This document shows positions 1 to 10,178 of a stretch of DNA of 64,000 nt, in pieces. The position numbers and the translations under genes are program-made. The first letter of the stretch is position 1. Every line of letters begins with the position of its first letter. The notes under the pieces were generated by a model. That model made no database searches. It was not told the DNA's origin and worked only from the letters and a program-made list of their open reading frames with translations. The stretch is from Serinus canaria (taxonomy: Eukaryota; Chordata; Aves; Passeriformes; Fringillidae): contig NC_066342.1 of the NCBI RefSeq assembly GCF_022539315.1, positions 10,971,402 through 11,035,401 of the forward strand. The letters run 5' to 3'.

Positions 1-184
1 GGAATTGCGGAGGGAGACGGAGCGAAAAGCTGAAAAAAAAGAGGCTGGAAAGAGCCCGAAAATAGGCAGCAAAGGCTGCAGGAGCTAACTCTTGTGAGAA
101 AGGTTGCGGAAAATCACAGCCAAAGGGATGTGTGGAAAGGAAACTGGAGAAGTTGAAAATAGAAGAAAAGCCCCACCGGAGACC

Positions 185-1165
185 ATGGGCGCTTGGTTTT
201 CAACATCAGAAAACCCCATGGTAAAGGTATGGAAAATTTCCTTTAAGGAATGGGACATAGACTATGATGAAGAAGCGTTATTTAGATTAACTACATGGGC
301 AAAACCCCACAGGTTTGACACAACAAAAGAAACTGCTTTTGACCTTAATACCTGAGAACAAACTGGACACTGTATATTAAAGGCAGCCTTGAAGGGAGAG
401 GTAAATGCAATAAGAGTTATAAAACCATGGAGGCTTATTTTGGATTTAATAAGACTATTAAATACTGAACTGTATGGGGAGGAAAACACACTGGAGGAGT
501 TTTCAGGGGAGATGGACACCTCTCTAAGCCCCCAGGCAGAACACAGTGACCAACAATTCCACCCCACGTGGCCGAGCTGCTTTGAACTACCCCCCCACAT
601 CGGTATTGTCCCTGGGAGAACCATCCCCCACAGCTCCCCAGCATAAAGCGGCCCCACCGTGCAGGGTGATGGGGGGGCCCAGTGGGGTCCCAGGAATGCC
701 AGGGCGCCCCGTGCTGGCACCCCGAAAATGTCACCCAGTGCCTGCCACACACAGATGCTGCAGGAGCTCAGATGGCGCCGCCATTTCATCTGGGCAGCCA
801 GTGAGCGTGACACTGCTCCATCTCCATGCTGTCCCCGGGACCGCCCCCCCCATCATTGTGGCTGACCATGCCCCTCATCACCATGGAAACACCCGCACCC
901 CCCCCCCCCTTGCCCAGAGTTGGTTGGCTCATCCCACAAACCACGCCCACAGCCCCGCCTCCGCAAACCATGCCTGCCTGCCACTGCATCATGGGGATGG
1001 AACCTGAGATGATGTTGCTACAAATGCCCGGATGTTGTCACTACATCACACCTGGAAGCACTCCGGAACCAGGAAGCTCCAACACCACTGTTGCGGTGTG
1101 GAGCAATATCCTGTCCTTCAGGTGTGTCAACTTCCTCCCCTCCCCCTTGCCCTCTTCCTAACTGC
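185..1165 (+). pseudogene. gag: ERV-A gag, matrix and proline-rich part (broken)
   Basis: The frame opening with Met-Gly at 185 (MGAWFSTSEN) has the N-myristoylation-type start and the tryptophan/acidic pattern (WKISFKEWDID) of betaretroviral matrix. A stop interrupts it at about 353, after which the same frame resumes to about 540. The following GC-rich stretch (540-1,165) is proline-rich in two frames, as expected for the linker between matrix and capsid, but frameshifts prevent a firm reading. Long open frames on the opposite strand here are composition shadows. No function is expected. Confidence 0.6.
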
Positions 1166-1630
1166 TGTCTGTCAAGTTCCACATTCCAGTAAGGGTGTCG
1201 TGTGATTGGCAGAAGTTCAAAAGATGCTTCTCAGACCTGCAGTCATTGGCCTGTCCAGGTGTCATTGTCCCCTGGGACCCTCCCCCTCCCACCTGGTTGG
1301 TGGCTCACCTATTCTTTCCCTACCCCCTCCCTGTGGGCTTAAAAGACACTGAAACCATGCAGTCGTTATTCTGTTGGATCTCTTACCAAGATTCAGAGCT
1401 CTGTGACCCTGGAATAAACTCTAGATTTAACCCTCTGTCGGAATTCGCTCTCTTTCCTCTTCACCATCGCCTGAACCTTTTCCACTAGAGGTAAACTGAG
1501 TTTCTACCATGCCTAGACTCATTCCGAGTGCCTAACTGCAACTGCCAGCCAGCCAAAAGTGTCTCTGAGGTGAAACATCCCAGCTGCCGCCTTTGGTCCA
1601 ACACTAGGGCCGGACGAGCCTAGGCATGTT
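1165..1630 (+). mobile_element. LTR inserted in ERV-A gag
   Basis: This stretch interrupts gag coding and carries LTR-like signals: a TATA-like cttaaaag at about 1,338 and a poly(A) signal AATAAA at 1,413-1,418. Gag-like coding resumes at about 1,628-1,667. I could not fix a convincing target-site duplication, so the borders are approximate. Confidence 0.45.
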
Positions 1631-2913
1631 CCACCCTACAATATTGGGATTTTATTCCAATACACCATGATACAGAGCCCTGTTCCCTGCACCACCTCCG
1701 GACATGCAGCTCTCACTGTCACAGCACCATGGTATCTACAATATTGGTCCCAACAAGCTGACAAAGTCCCTACAACCCTGCTGATGCCAGATCCAGCCCC
1801 TTCGATATTCCGAGCAGGAAACATTCCTACCCAAGACCTGGTAATTTTCTGGACAGAGGTAGAACAAAAGGCTATAGAATGTGGAGATATAGAAGGGGCT
1901 GAACTAATTTTGGTACCCATGTGTGGTATTGTCCACAAGGGTCCCAGGATGAGGGAAGAGACGAAAAAGTTGACTCCATGTATCAGAAGCTTGATTTATT
2001 ATTTTATGATAGATAATATATTAAAACTATACTAAAAGAATAGAGGAAAGGATTTCATCAGAAGGCTAAGCTAAGAATAGAAAAGGAATGAATAACAAAG
2101 GCTTGTCTCTGCCTGAGACCGTCTGGACAGGTGATCTGTGATTGGCCCTTAATTGGAAACAACCAGATGAGACCAATCACAGATTCCCCCTGTTGCATTC
2201 CACAGCAGCAGATAAGAATTGTTTACAGTTTGTTCCTGAGGCCTCTCAGCTTCTCAGGAGGGGAAAAATCCTAAGGAAAGGATTTTTCATAGAACATGTC
2301 GGTGACACCCATGTGTTCATCATCATCAGAGAACTGGCAACAGGGTGGGGGAACAATTGCAGCATTCCCAGTGGTGCGAGGTAATGGGACAACATCTGAA
2401 AAATATGTTCCCTTTAATTGGCAAATCCTCTCAGAGCTATGCCAACTAGCTGTTTAACATGGGCTAGGGTCGCCTGCTGTTGCAAATATGCTTAGATTTA
2501 TAACTGCTAGTTAGTTAACCCCATATGATATGAAGCAGACTGTGAAATTACTCTGCACTCCAGTACAATATATGATGTTTGAATCAAGCTGGAGATCTTA
2601 TGCAGAAGATCAGGGACTTAAAATCTCAAGAGCTTCACAGCAGGATCCACGTTTCTGGGCAGGGATCTCTCAACTTATGGGACTGTCCCCCATGGAAGAG
2701 CCACAAACCCAAGCACATTTGAACCGCTTTATTCTAGCCCAAGCAAAGGATTTAGCAATGCAAGCTTTAACAAAAATTACAAATATGTCTGTACCCACCC
2801 AAAGCTATTCAAATATAAGGCAAAGACCTGACTACTTGTATATGCAATTCATAGAACATTTGAAAGATGCTATGGAAAAACAGATATCTACAGCAAAGCA
2901 AGGAGCCAATTAA
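1630..2913 (+). pseudogene. gag: ERV-A gag, capsid part (broken, with nested LTR)
   Basis: Capsid coding resumes near 1,630 ([20 protein letters not shown]), is split by an LTR at 1,922-2,307, continues with PVVRGN and FNWQILSELCQLAV, and ends in an open frame 2,530-2,913. That frame contains a major-homology-region-like segment near 2,810-2,870 (RQRPDYLYMQFIEHLKDAM). Stops near 2,455 and 2,514 break the frame. The order and motifs fit betaretroviral capsid, which forms the core shell in active relatives. It is inactive here. Confidence 0.7.
1922..2307 (-). mobile_element. ERVK-type solo LTR in ERV-A gag, family 1, antisense
   Basis: The 386-bp unit begins TGTGGTATTG and ends GGTGACA, flanked by an exact 6-bp duplication CCCATG (1,916-1,921 and 2,308-2,313). 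A 6-bp duplication is the ERVK hallmark. A near-identical copy lies at 44,199-44,583, and a related copy in the opposite orientation at 8,708-9,103. Gag coding joins cleanly across the insertion. Confidence 0.9.
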
Positions 2914-3031
2914 TACTGCAGCTAGCATGAGATAACGCAAACGTGGACTGTAGAAAGGTTATAGATGCAGTACCTAAACAGAATCCATCCCTAGAGGATA
3001 TAATGCTAAGGTTAAGACTGGATCTCATAAC

Positions 3032-3378
3032 ATGGATATGTTAGCTAATACCATTACAGCTGCTGTTAAAGAAACTCCCCATTGCTACAGATGTGGACAA
3101 CAAGGTCATGTGAGAGCAAACTGTCCACAACAGTCCACACCACAAGGGACATTTCAAGGACAGAGGGGTATGAATGCAAGCTGTAAACTATGTGGGAGAG
3201 TTGGGCTCATAAAAAAAGAATGCTGGTCCAAATTTCATGTTAATGGTCAATTTCTCAAGGACCAGGGAAACGAGAGACCAAGCGTGACAGGGAAACACAT
3301 GATGACACAAGCATTTTCCCACCCTCCAGTACAAGCCTGTGTGACCTGCTCACAGCCAGGACAAGAGGGACAGCTAAA
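3032..3378 (+). pseudogene. gag: ERV-A gag, nucleocapsid with zinc knuckles
   Basis: Two CCHC-type knuckle motifs occur: CYRCGQQGHVRANC (intact spacing CX2CX4HX4C, from about 3,077) and CKLCGRVGLIKKEC (from about 3,182), in which the expected His is Leu. In living relatives these knuckles bind genomic RNA for packaging. The frame overlaps the following dUTPase-like frame, consistent with a ribosomal frameshift arrangement between gag and pro. The second knuckle would not bind zinc. Confidence 0.75.
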
Positions 3379-3700
3379 ATGGATGTATCCACCTCAGTCC
3401 CAATAACCATAAACTCGCTACAGGTACATGAAATCCCTCTTAAGGCCCAGGGGCCCATAGGGAAAGGACTGAGTGCTCTCTTTATAGGGAGATCCAGTGC
3501 CATGCTACAAGGCATCAATGTGCACCCGAGTGTCATAGATGCTGATTTTACAGGACAAATAAAAGCCATGGTATCAACACCTGTTCCACCCATAACAATC
3601 CCTGCAGAAACCAGAATTGCACAACTCATTCCTTTTAAGTCTTATATCCCCAAAGCAGATTCTAAGGAGCAAGGAGACCAAGGCTTCAGATCAACAGGAC
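3379..3700 (+). pseudogene. ERV-A dUTPase domain (remnant)
   Basis: The frame holds GRSSAMLQGINVHPSVID followed by ADFTGQIKAMV, which matches the dUTPase motifs around the uracil-binding loop (a conserved Gly-Val-Ile-Asp region, then Tyr/Phe-x-Gly). In betaretroviruses the enzyme hydrolyses dUTP to limit uracil incorporation and is encoded as the N-terminal part of the pro frame. Here it is fairly well preserved across about 100 residues, though the Gly before Val-Ile-Asp is Ser. It is not expected to be expressed. Confidence 0.7.
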
Positions 3701-3779
3701 AGCCCCAGGTGAACTGGACTCAGGTCATAGGAGATCAAAGACCTAACATGGATTGTACTGTTACAATGCCCAAGGCAAA

Positions 3780-4044
3780 GCCTCCACAGATAAAGGTGAG
3801 TGGGATGATTGACACGGGCAGACGTCACCATCATCTCTGCCAATTAATGTCCTTTATCATGGCCTACTACACCTGCAGGATCTGCTGTTGCTGGCCTTGG
3901 AGGGACCACAGCAATCCTGTGTTGATCAAAAACCCTGAGGGCCAAACAGCTACAATCCGACCTTACATCACTGCTGCACCACTGAACCTATGGGGGAGGG
4001 ATGTTTTGTCTGCATGGGGAGTTTGGGTGGGAACGAATTTTTAA
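3780..4044 (+). pseudogene. pro: ERV-A aspartic protease remnant
   Basis: The active-site region reads GMIDTGRRHHHL: the Asp-Thr-Gly triad is present, but the following Ala is Arg and the flap-side context is altered. Downstream, [15 protein letters not shown] resembles the conserved Gly-Arg-Asp protease tail and the start of a G-patch region. The frame ends at 4,044 and coding shifts into the reverse transcriptase frame that opens at 3,990. Confidence 0.6.
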
Positions 4045-4059
4045 CAGGGGCCACTGTGT

Positions 4060-4453
4060 TAAAGGGCGTAAGGTGTCCCACACCAGCTCTGAAATGGCTT
4101 ACTACTCAGCCGGTGTGGGTGCCCAAGTGGCCTCTTGAAGAAGAAAAACTAGACGCCCTAAATTCATTAGTACAAGAACAACTATCACAAGGACACATAG
4201 AATCGTCTATGAGGCCCTGGAACACCCCTGTATTTGTTGTAAAAAAAAAAATCTGGTAAATGGAGGCTGCTCCATGACCTAAAAAAAAATCAATTCAGTG
4301 ATGGAAGGCATAGGGTCTTTACAAGCTGCTATGCCTTCCCCCACAATGATACCTGCCTCCTGGGATATCCTGATTGTGGACCTGAAGGATTGCTTTTTCA
4401 CTATTCCACTACACCCAGACAATATCCCAAAGTTTGCCTTTACAGTGCCCTCC
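4060..4453 (+). pseudogene. pol: ERV-A reverse transcriptase, N-terminal part (frameshifted)
   Basis: [20 protein letters not shown] and [20 protein letters not shown] mark the start of a betaretroviral RT. A run of ten adenines at about 4,243 is followed by a frameshift, after which WRLLHDL and the first catalytic Asp motif (VDLKDCFFTIPLHPDN, about 4,378-4,425) follow. The coding is then cut at 4,453 by an inserted LTR and resumes at 4,829. Confidence 0.75.
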
Positions 4454-4822
4454 TGTGGGATTCACATTCTCTGAACCTAAAAGAAGCAGTGAGAGAAGCA
4501 GAGAAAAGAATGATCAAAACAATTCTTATCTCATTTGCTGCGCCTGTGTTTGTGCCAAAGTAGAATGCAAGATGGAGATTGTTTGCCCAAAGTGGTGGTG
4601 TTTTGTTTCCTTGGCCTATCAGGGCCAAGCGCATGTCCAGACTGTCCATCAGCAGACAGTCACAAGATTTTGTTCAGTTGAGTGCTTGTGCAGTTTCAGT
4701 TTAGATGTAGTGTAATCCAGTATAAAATAATAAAGTATAATGAAGTAATTAATTAGCCTTCTGATATCATGGAGTCAGATGCATCATTCTTCCCTTGTCG
4801 GGGGCTCACTGCTTTTACAATA
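4454..4822 (+). mobile_element. ERVK-type solo LTR in ERV-A pol
   Basis: A 369-bp LTR starts TGTGGGATTC and ends near TTTTACAATA, flanked by CCCTCC at 4,448-4,453 and 4,823-4,828. It contains AATAAAG near 4,728. RT coding is continuous if this block is removed (INNAAPAQRY follows at about 4,829), which confirms the insertion. The sequence resembles LTRK-type LTRs of zebra finch as I remember them. Confidence 0.85.
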
Positions 4823-4828
4823 CCCTCC

Positions 4829-4919
4829 ATTAATAACGCTGCACCAGCACAGCGTTATTAGTGGCGTGTATTTCCACAAGGAATGTGCAACAGTCCCAGT
4901 ATCTGTCAGTGGTTCGTTG
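4829..4919 (+). pseudogene. pol: ERV-A reverse transcriptase fragment between two LTRs
   Basis: This 91-bp coding fragment reads INNAAPAQRY, then one stop codon, then WRVFPQGMCNSPSICQWFV. It holds the conserved Pro-Gln-Gly-Met and Asn-Ser-Pro motifs of RT. Coding continues at 5,448 after the next LTR. Confidence 0.8.
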
Positions 4920-5447
4920 TGAGACAGAGTGGAAATTTTCCAGAGTAGAAATCCATTTCGGATTTAGGTAAATTAAGTCTTGAATTAAGTCTGTAGCTTG
5001 CAAACATAGCTGTTTGGTCTGACTGCCTGTTCTCGCAAATAAACCTATGCTCGAAGAAACTGCTTCAGCCGAAGGACAGAGATAAGAGGGGGGCCCCTTT
5101 AACTTTGAAACAGATGGAGAGACTGCAGGAGACAGGACAGGGTGGCCCAGGAATTCTTTCTGTACTTTCTGATAAAGAACTATCTGCAAGGGTAACTAGC
5201 TGCAAATGTAATGAGAAATCAGTAAAATGAATATGTATGAACCTATTGTGAAATGCCATGCATATGGATTCGTAAGGGAGATAAAAAAAGGATCTGGAGT
5301 TCCCAGAAGTACAGAAGACAGAAGCATGTCTTTTAAGGGGAGCTGTCTTTTAAGGGGAGCGATCCCCACATGCATCCAGCTCTGTAATAAACATACCGGC
5401 TTTACAACTTTTACAAAGTTGTGGAGTTTTTTTCTTTCCGCAAATCA
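4920..5447 (+). mobile_element. ERV1-type solo LTR in ERV-A pol (same family as ERV-B LTRs)
   Basis: A 528-bp LTR begins TGAGACAGAG and ends CGCAAATCA with a 4-bp duplication GTTG (4,916-4,919 and 5,448-5,451), as gammaretrovirus-like integrases make. It shares its start, its AATAAAC poly(A) region (about 5,386) and its end with the ERV-B LTRs at 15,540 and 24,425, but it is more diverged and has extra internal sequence. Confidence 0.85.
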
Positions 5448-6140
5448 GTTGCACAGGCACTTTCATCTGTGAGAGAACAGTTTCCAGGGGCATACTGCTA
5501 TCACTACATGGATGACATTCTGATTGTAACCCAAACAAAAAGGGAACCCTTGCGGATTTAGCCAAACCTGCTGCAAGCATTAAAGTCATTTGGGCTGCAG
5601 GTAGCACCAGAGAAGGTGCAAAAGCAAGCACCCTGGAAATATTTCGGACTCAAAATAATGAACCAAACAATACAGACACAAGCAATCCAATTTTCCACCA
5701 AAACTGAGACTTTAAATGATGCACAGAAACTTTTGGGTATTATAAACTGGGTCAGGTCATACTTAGGGATAACCAATTCTCAATTAGCACCCTTATTCGA
5801 CCTCCTGAGAGGGGATCCTGAATTGACTTCCTCCAGAAAACTAACCCCAGAGGCAAAAGCTGCTCTTGAAACAGTACAGCAAGCTATCACAAAGAGACAT
5901 GTCCACAGGATATGCCCTGAGGTGTGTATCGCTGTATTCATTATCATTGTTGACTCTCATATTACTGGTATTATTGGACAGTACAACACACACTGGCCTG
6001 ACCCTTTGCACATCCTAGAGTGGGTATTCTTACTTCACCGACCAAAAAATACTGCACCTACCGTCTCTGAGCTAATAGCACAGTTAATAATCAAATTTCA
6101 TCACAGGTGTCTGCAATTAAATGCAAAAGATCCTTCCTAA
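5448..6140 (+). pseudogene. pol: ERV-A reverse transcriptase, palm to connection
   Basis: The catalytic box YMDD is at 5,505-5,516 (HYMDDILIVTQTKRE), so RT palm coding resumes directly after the LTR. From 5,616 an open frame gives the thumb and connection region (APWKYFGLKI; KLLGIINWVRSYLGI; LAPLFDLLRGDPELTS). A shift or stop near 5,560 separates the two. Such RTs copy the viral RNA; this copy is broken. Confidence 0.8.
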
Positions 6141-6189
6141 ATCATTATTCCTACAACACAAGAGGAATTTGAATGGAGTTTTGCTAACT

Positions 6190-6700
6190 GTACAGCCTTG
6201 CAATGTGCTTTACAAAATTTTACCAGTCAAATCACCACTTACTGAGCCATAGATTGCTAAATCTAAGCGGCGAAACCACACTATCTCTAAAGCCCCTAAA
6301 TAGCCAAATACCTCTAAAGGGTGTTACGTTTTTTACTGATGGCTCTGGGAAAATGGGAAAAGCCACTGTAACATGGAAAGAGGAAGGTGAGTGGCAAACG
6401 CTGAAGGGACTCGAGAATGGATCACCCCAATTAGTAGAGCTATGTGCTGTAGCTATGGCTTTCCAACATTTTCCTCACACTCCTCTAAATGTTGTAACAG
6501 ACTGCATATGTGGCTGACATCACACAAAAATTAGACCCAACAATGCTAAAAGAAATTAATAGTGCACAACTGTTTAACTTACTTAAAACTCTATGCCTCA
6601 CCATTCAATTGAGGATTTGCCCATATTACATCCTACACATCAGAAGCCACACAAATTTACCAGGCTTTATCATAGAGGGAAACGCCAGAGCAAATATGCT
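6190..6700 (+). pseudogene. pol: ERV-A RNase H domain (broken)
   Basis: FFTDGSGKMGKATVTW (about 6,330) carries the first catalytic Asp, QLVELCAVAMAF the Glu, and VVTDC a further Asp of retroviral RNase H. The frame ends at 6,517 and coding continues in another frame with HIRSHTNLPGFIIEGNAR, the His-containing C-terminal motif leading into integrase. All catalytic acids seem present, but the domain is split over two frames. Confidence 0.75.
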
Positions 6701-7653
6701 AGCTAGCCCTGCTTGGATGGCACCACAACCAGATACACTGGCACAAGCAAAGGCATCACATGATTTTTTCCACCAAGGTGTTCAAGCCTTACAGTGGCCA
6801 TTTCAGCTGTCAAACACAGAGGCTCATAATATTGTTAGCACCTGTGTTGACTGCCAAGGCTACACTGCAGCACTGCAGATGGGGGCAAACCCTCATGGAC
6901 TGCGTGCTTTGCAAATCTGGCAAACTGATGTCACACACATCCCTGAATTTGGCCATTTAAAATATGTACATGTCTCAATTGATACCTTTTCATCAGCAAT
7001 GCGGGCTACAGTACACACAGGAGAAAAGGGTCGTGATGCCATCGCACACTGGCGGTCGGTCAGCTTTTGCAGTTCTGTGCATCACTCACACCATCAAAAC
7101 TGACAATGGGCTAGCATACATCTCTCAGAAAACTAGACAATTCCTACAGCCTTGGGGTGTATCACACCAAACCAGTATCCCCCATTCAGCAACTGGACAA
7201 GCCATAGTGGAAAGAGCACATGGTACCTTAAAGGGTATACTCAGTAAACAAAAGGGAGGTGTGTGTGGTGAGACCCCACAGAGCAGAATAACTAAAGCCA
7301 TATACACACTACATCATTTAACAGTATTGGAAAAATCCCAGAACCCGGTTATACTGAACCATTTCTCATCACTCCAATCATCTAGTGATATCCAGATGCC
7401 TAAACCCAAGGTAATGGTGAAAGAACTCCTCACCAATACATGGGGAGGTCCCTGGGCCCTTATTACTTGGAGATGGGGATATGCGTGTGTTTCAACAGAC
7501 AGTGGGACACATTGGATGCCTGCCAGATGTGTCCAGCCTGCCCTGCGTCCTGCTCAGAATCATAGACAGCACCAGCCCGATGTCCCTCCAACAGACATTA
7601 CAAAGCCATGTAACCAGAACAATAACTACCTCATAGGAATCTGGGACTTTTGA
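6700..7653 (+). pseudogene. pol: ERV-A integrase (frameshifted)
   Basis: An N-terminal zinc-binding HHCC pattern (HDFFHQG, then CVDCQG) lies at about 6,758-6,860 and the core start QIWQTDVTHIPEFG at about 6,916. After a shift near 7,060, TIKTDNGLAY (second catalytic Asp) and AIVERAHGTLKGIL (catalytic Glu region) follow to the end at 7,653. The C-terminal part contains WGGPWALITWRWGYACV. Core spacing looks like betaretroviral integrase. No env is recognisable after it. Confidence 0.8.
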
Positions 7654-8340
7654 AATAACAGTTCATATAAGGACTCTGTTCATTTACGAACTGCCTTATC
7701 TGTTAAGCTTGTACCAAAGCTGAATGTTTCTAGGTTTTCTAATTTTAGTTCAGAATTAAGATATAACTTACAGCTTTGTTTACAGACTGTTTTCTGTTTA
7801 CAAATTTTTTTCTCTAGTAGCTAGACTTTCTCATCGGTTTTAGGAGTTAAGTAGCTTGTTGTTGTTAAAATAAGCTATGATTTGTAACCTAAACATTAAG
7901 AAATTCTTACCTACAGACTAAACCAATATACGGCACCTTCACTAATATATAAGTCATGCAAATTAAAATCCTACAAATAGATGACAAAGAACAGATCTCA
8001 AATTTTAGTAAAGAAACAGGGTAAGATGTAGCATTAGCATTAATCCAGTTATAATAAGCAACCCAGCTCAGCTCCATGAACCAGCCTCTGGGCTGACTGA
8101 CAGAAGCTGACAGAGCCAATTGGAGCTCTCCTAAAATACAAGCATTTGACTGGTTAATAGTCTGTGGGGTGTATAGTTTAGACCAATGTCTGTGAAGCAC
8201 CGGGAGTTTTGAATTGTCTATAAAAGGGTGTCGGAGACAATAAACGAGGCTGTTTGTCTGAGGAAACACACATAAGTCTGTCTTATGTCTCAAGCATAGG
8301 AAGTCCAGGTCACACCCAGAAGCACAAGGGGTCAGGTGTT
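7654..8340 (+). mobile_element. ERV-A 3' region with LTR-like signals
   Basis: No coding is seen. Near the end a TATA box (TATAAAA, 8,219-8,225) and AATAAA (8,239-8,244) suggest the provirus 3' LTR, with the transcript start expected just after the poly(A) signal. LTR borders could not be fixed because the 5' partner is outside the window. Confidence 0.4.
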
Positions 8341-8707
8341 ATAGATACATTTTATAATATTGGCTTTTCACAAATATTAAAATGGATTTTATATGTGTAA
8401 TGTTAAAGTAACTTTGTTATAAAGATATAGTTTTTATTTCTGTTGTTAATTAAGCTTAGAAATAGTAGTGAAATAGCTGATATAAATATGCTTGTGTTAA
8501 AATGCTTTCTTGGATGGGATAACATCCAATGAACATATGAAGAAGATGCTGAAGATATGCCAACTGTCAGCACTCACCACCTGAAGACAGTGTGGACCAA
8601 GGCCCAAAAACTGGAAGTGATAAGAATGGACTAAAACCACAACCAAGGAATACGCATGCTCTAAAAATGTGGACTCAAGAAGGAGATATGGTAAACAATT
8701 CTTGGAA
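8341..8707. other. AT-rich stretch without recognised feature
   Basis: The sequence between the LTR-like 3' end of ERV-A and the next LTR is AT-rich with no open frame of note. It may be retroviral untranslated sequence, but nothing proves it. Confidence 0.3.
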
Positions 8708-9103
8708 TGTCACAGACATATTTTATGAAAAATCCTTTTGCTATGATCTTTTCTCCTGAGAAGCTGAGAGGCCTCAGAAATGAAATGTAAACAATAATTA
8801 TCTGCTGTTGTGGAATGCAACAGGTGCATCTTTGATTGGTCTCATGTGGTCGTTTTTAATTAATGGCCAATCGCAGTCCAGCTGTCTCAGACTCTCTGGT
8901 CAGTCACAAAATTTTGTTATCATTCCATTCCTTTCCTTTCAAGACTTCTGATGAAATCCTTTCTCTATTATTTAGTGTGGTTTTAATATATAATTTTCTT
9001 TTAATATAATATATATAATAAAATAAAAAATCAGCCTTCTGAAACATGGAGTCAAGATTCTCAACTCTTCCCTCGTCCTGGGACCCCTGCGAACACCACC
9101 ACA
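8708..9103 (+). mobile_element. ERVK-type LTR, family 1, plus orientation, with primer-site-like flank
   Basis: A 396-bp LTR runs from TGTCACAGACAT to ACACCACCACA. It is the reverse-complement relative of the units at 1,922-2,307 and 44,199-44,583. It is followed at once by TTTGGTGACCTAGAG, which resembles a tRNA primer-binding site (TGGTGACC), so this may be the 5' LTR of a provirus cut off soon after. An AATAAA-rich stretch lies near 9,015-9,030. Confidence 0.75.
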
Positions 9104-9387
9104 TTTGGTGACCTAGAGTGAGTCACATTGATTACCCCTTTGTGGAGTCATAGCCACACTTGGAACATATAAACTAGTTAGGGGAAAAGTTTACTATGCA
9201 TAAGGGTCTATGATTATGCAACAGGCTGATGTAATGAAAAAGGTATTTAAGGGATATCTGAGAAGATAACAGTGTGCTCTTGGCTGAGTGTGGCTGTAAT
9301 AACCTTTGCTCTATGGTCCTTGTATCCTATTGTCCTTTATTAAACCTTTTAAATTTTCACAGGAGAGTGAATGTGTTTTTCACACGG
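9104..9387. other. Probable retroviral leader or LTR remnant
   Basis: Starts with a primer-site-like sequence and contains TTATTAAACC near 9,338. It could be the remaining leader plus another LTR end. No coding region is supported. Confidence 0.3.
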
Positions 9388-10178
9388 GGAATGGGGGTTA
9401 TGGTCAGTTCATCACCCATGTCTTCTCCTGCTGCTCAGGGAGAGGAGTTGTTCCCCTGCTGCACCATGGGGTCCCTCCTACAGGAGACAGTTCTTGGTGA
9501 ATTTCTGACATGACTCCACCTCACAAGCAACAGCTGTCTGCAACCTGCTGTAATGTGAGTCCATCCCACAGGCAACAGGCCCCCCCAAACTGATGCAGTG
9601 TGGGTCACTCTTCCACAGGGTGCAGTCCTTCAAGGACAGGCTGCTCGAGCATGGCAGCAGGGCCCCTTTCTCCATGGATCTCCCTCAAGGTCATAGCCTC
9701 CTCTCAGGCATCCACCTGTTCTGGCATGGGGCTTCTCCATGGGTTGTGGGTGGATCTCTGCATCCCCGTGGATCTTCATGGGTGGCAGGAGGACAGCCTG
9801 CTTCACCATGTTCTTTACCACAGGCTGCAGAGGAATCCCAGCTCTGGGGCCTAGAGCACCTCATCCCCCTCCTTCTTCACTGACCTTGGTGTCTATAGAG
9901 TTGTTCTTCTCGCATGTTCTCACTCCCTTCTTCTCTGGCTGAAATTGCAACTGCACCACAATTTTTTTATTTTTCTTTCTTCTTAAATCTGTTATCACAG
10001 AGGTGTTACCACCGTTTCTAATTGGCCTGGCCTTGACCAGTGGCACATCCATCTTTGGAGTGACCAGGGACTGGCTCTGCTGGACATGAAAGAAGCTTCT
10101 AGCAGCTTTTCACAAAAGCCAACCCTGAAGCCCTGACCACCTACCAGTACCAAAACCAGGCCATGCAAAATCAATACA
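9388..10178 (-). mobile_element. ERVL-type LTR, minus orientation, 3'-truncated
   Basis: Read on the minus strand, it starts near TGTATTGATTTTGCATGGCC (from 10,178) and follows the same order of segments as the ERVL LTR at 24,956-26,040: the GCTTCTAGCAGC-type start region, the GTCAGTGAAGAAGG block and the CAGTTTGGG blocks. It breaks off at about 9,388, before the LTR 3' part with the poly(A) signal. Open frames in both directions are repeat shadows. Confidence 0.75.

Larger units (their letters stand above)
1..8340 (+). mobile_element. ERV-A: betaretrovirus-like provirus, 5' end outside window
   Basis: Remnants in the order gag, dUTPase, pro, RT, RNase H, integrase run along the plus strand, the layout of betaretrovirus-like (ERVK) elements. 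The dUTPase between nucleocapsid and protease is diagnostic of that group. The 5' LTR would lie left of position 1. No env is recognisable after integrase. Several frameshifts and stops break every gene, and four other LTRs (about 1,165-1,630; 1,922-2,307; 4,454-4,822; 4,920-5,447) were inserted later. This is an inactive fossil. Confidence 0.85.

Noticed and set aside
262..1007. Long open frames on both strands in the GC- and proline-rich stretch
   Set aside because: Composition-driven shadows of the gag linker; no domain and no consistent frame.
4830..4860. Perfect 11-bp inverted repeat (TAATAACGCTG, 8-base loop, CAGCGTTATTA)
   Set aside because: It lies wholly within reverse transcriptase coding (INNAAPAQRY), so the symmetry is most likely accidental codon content.
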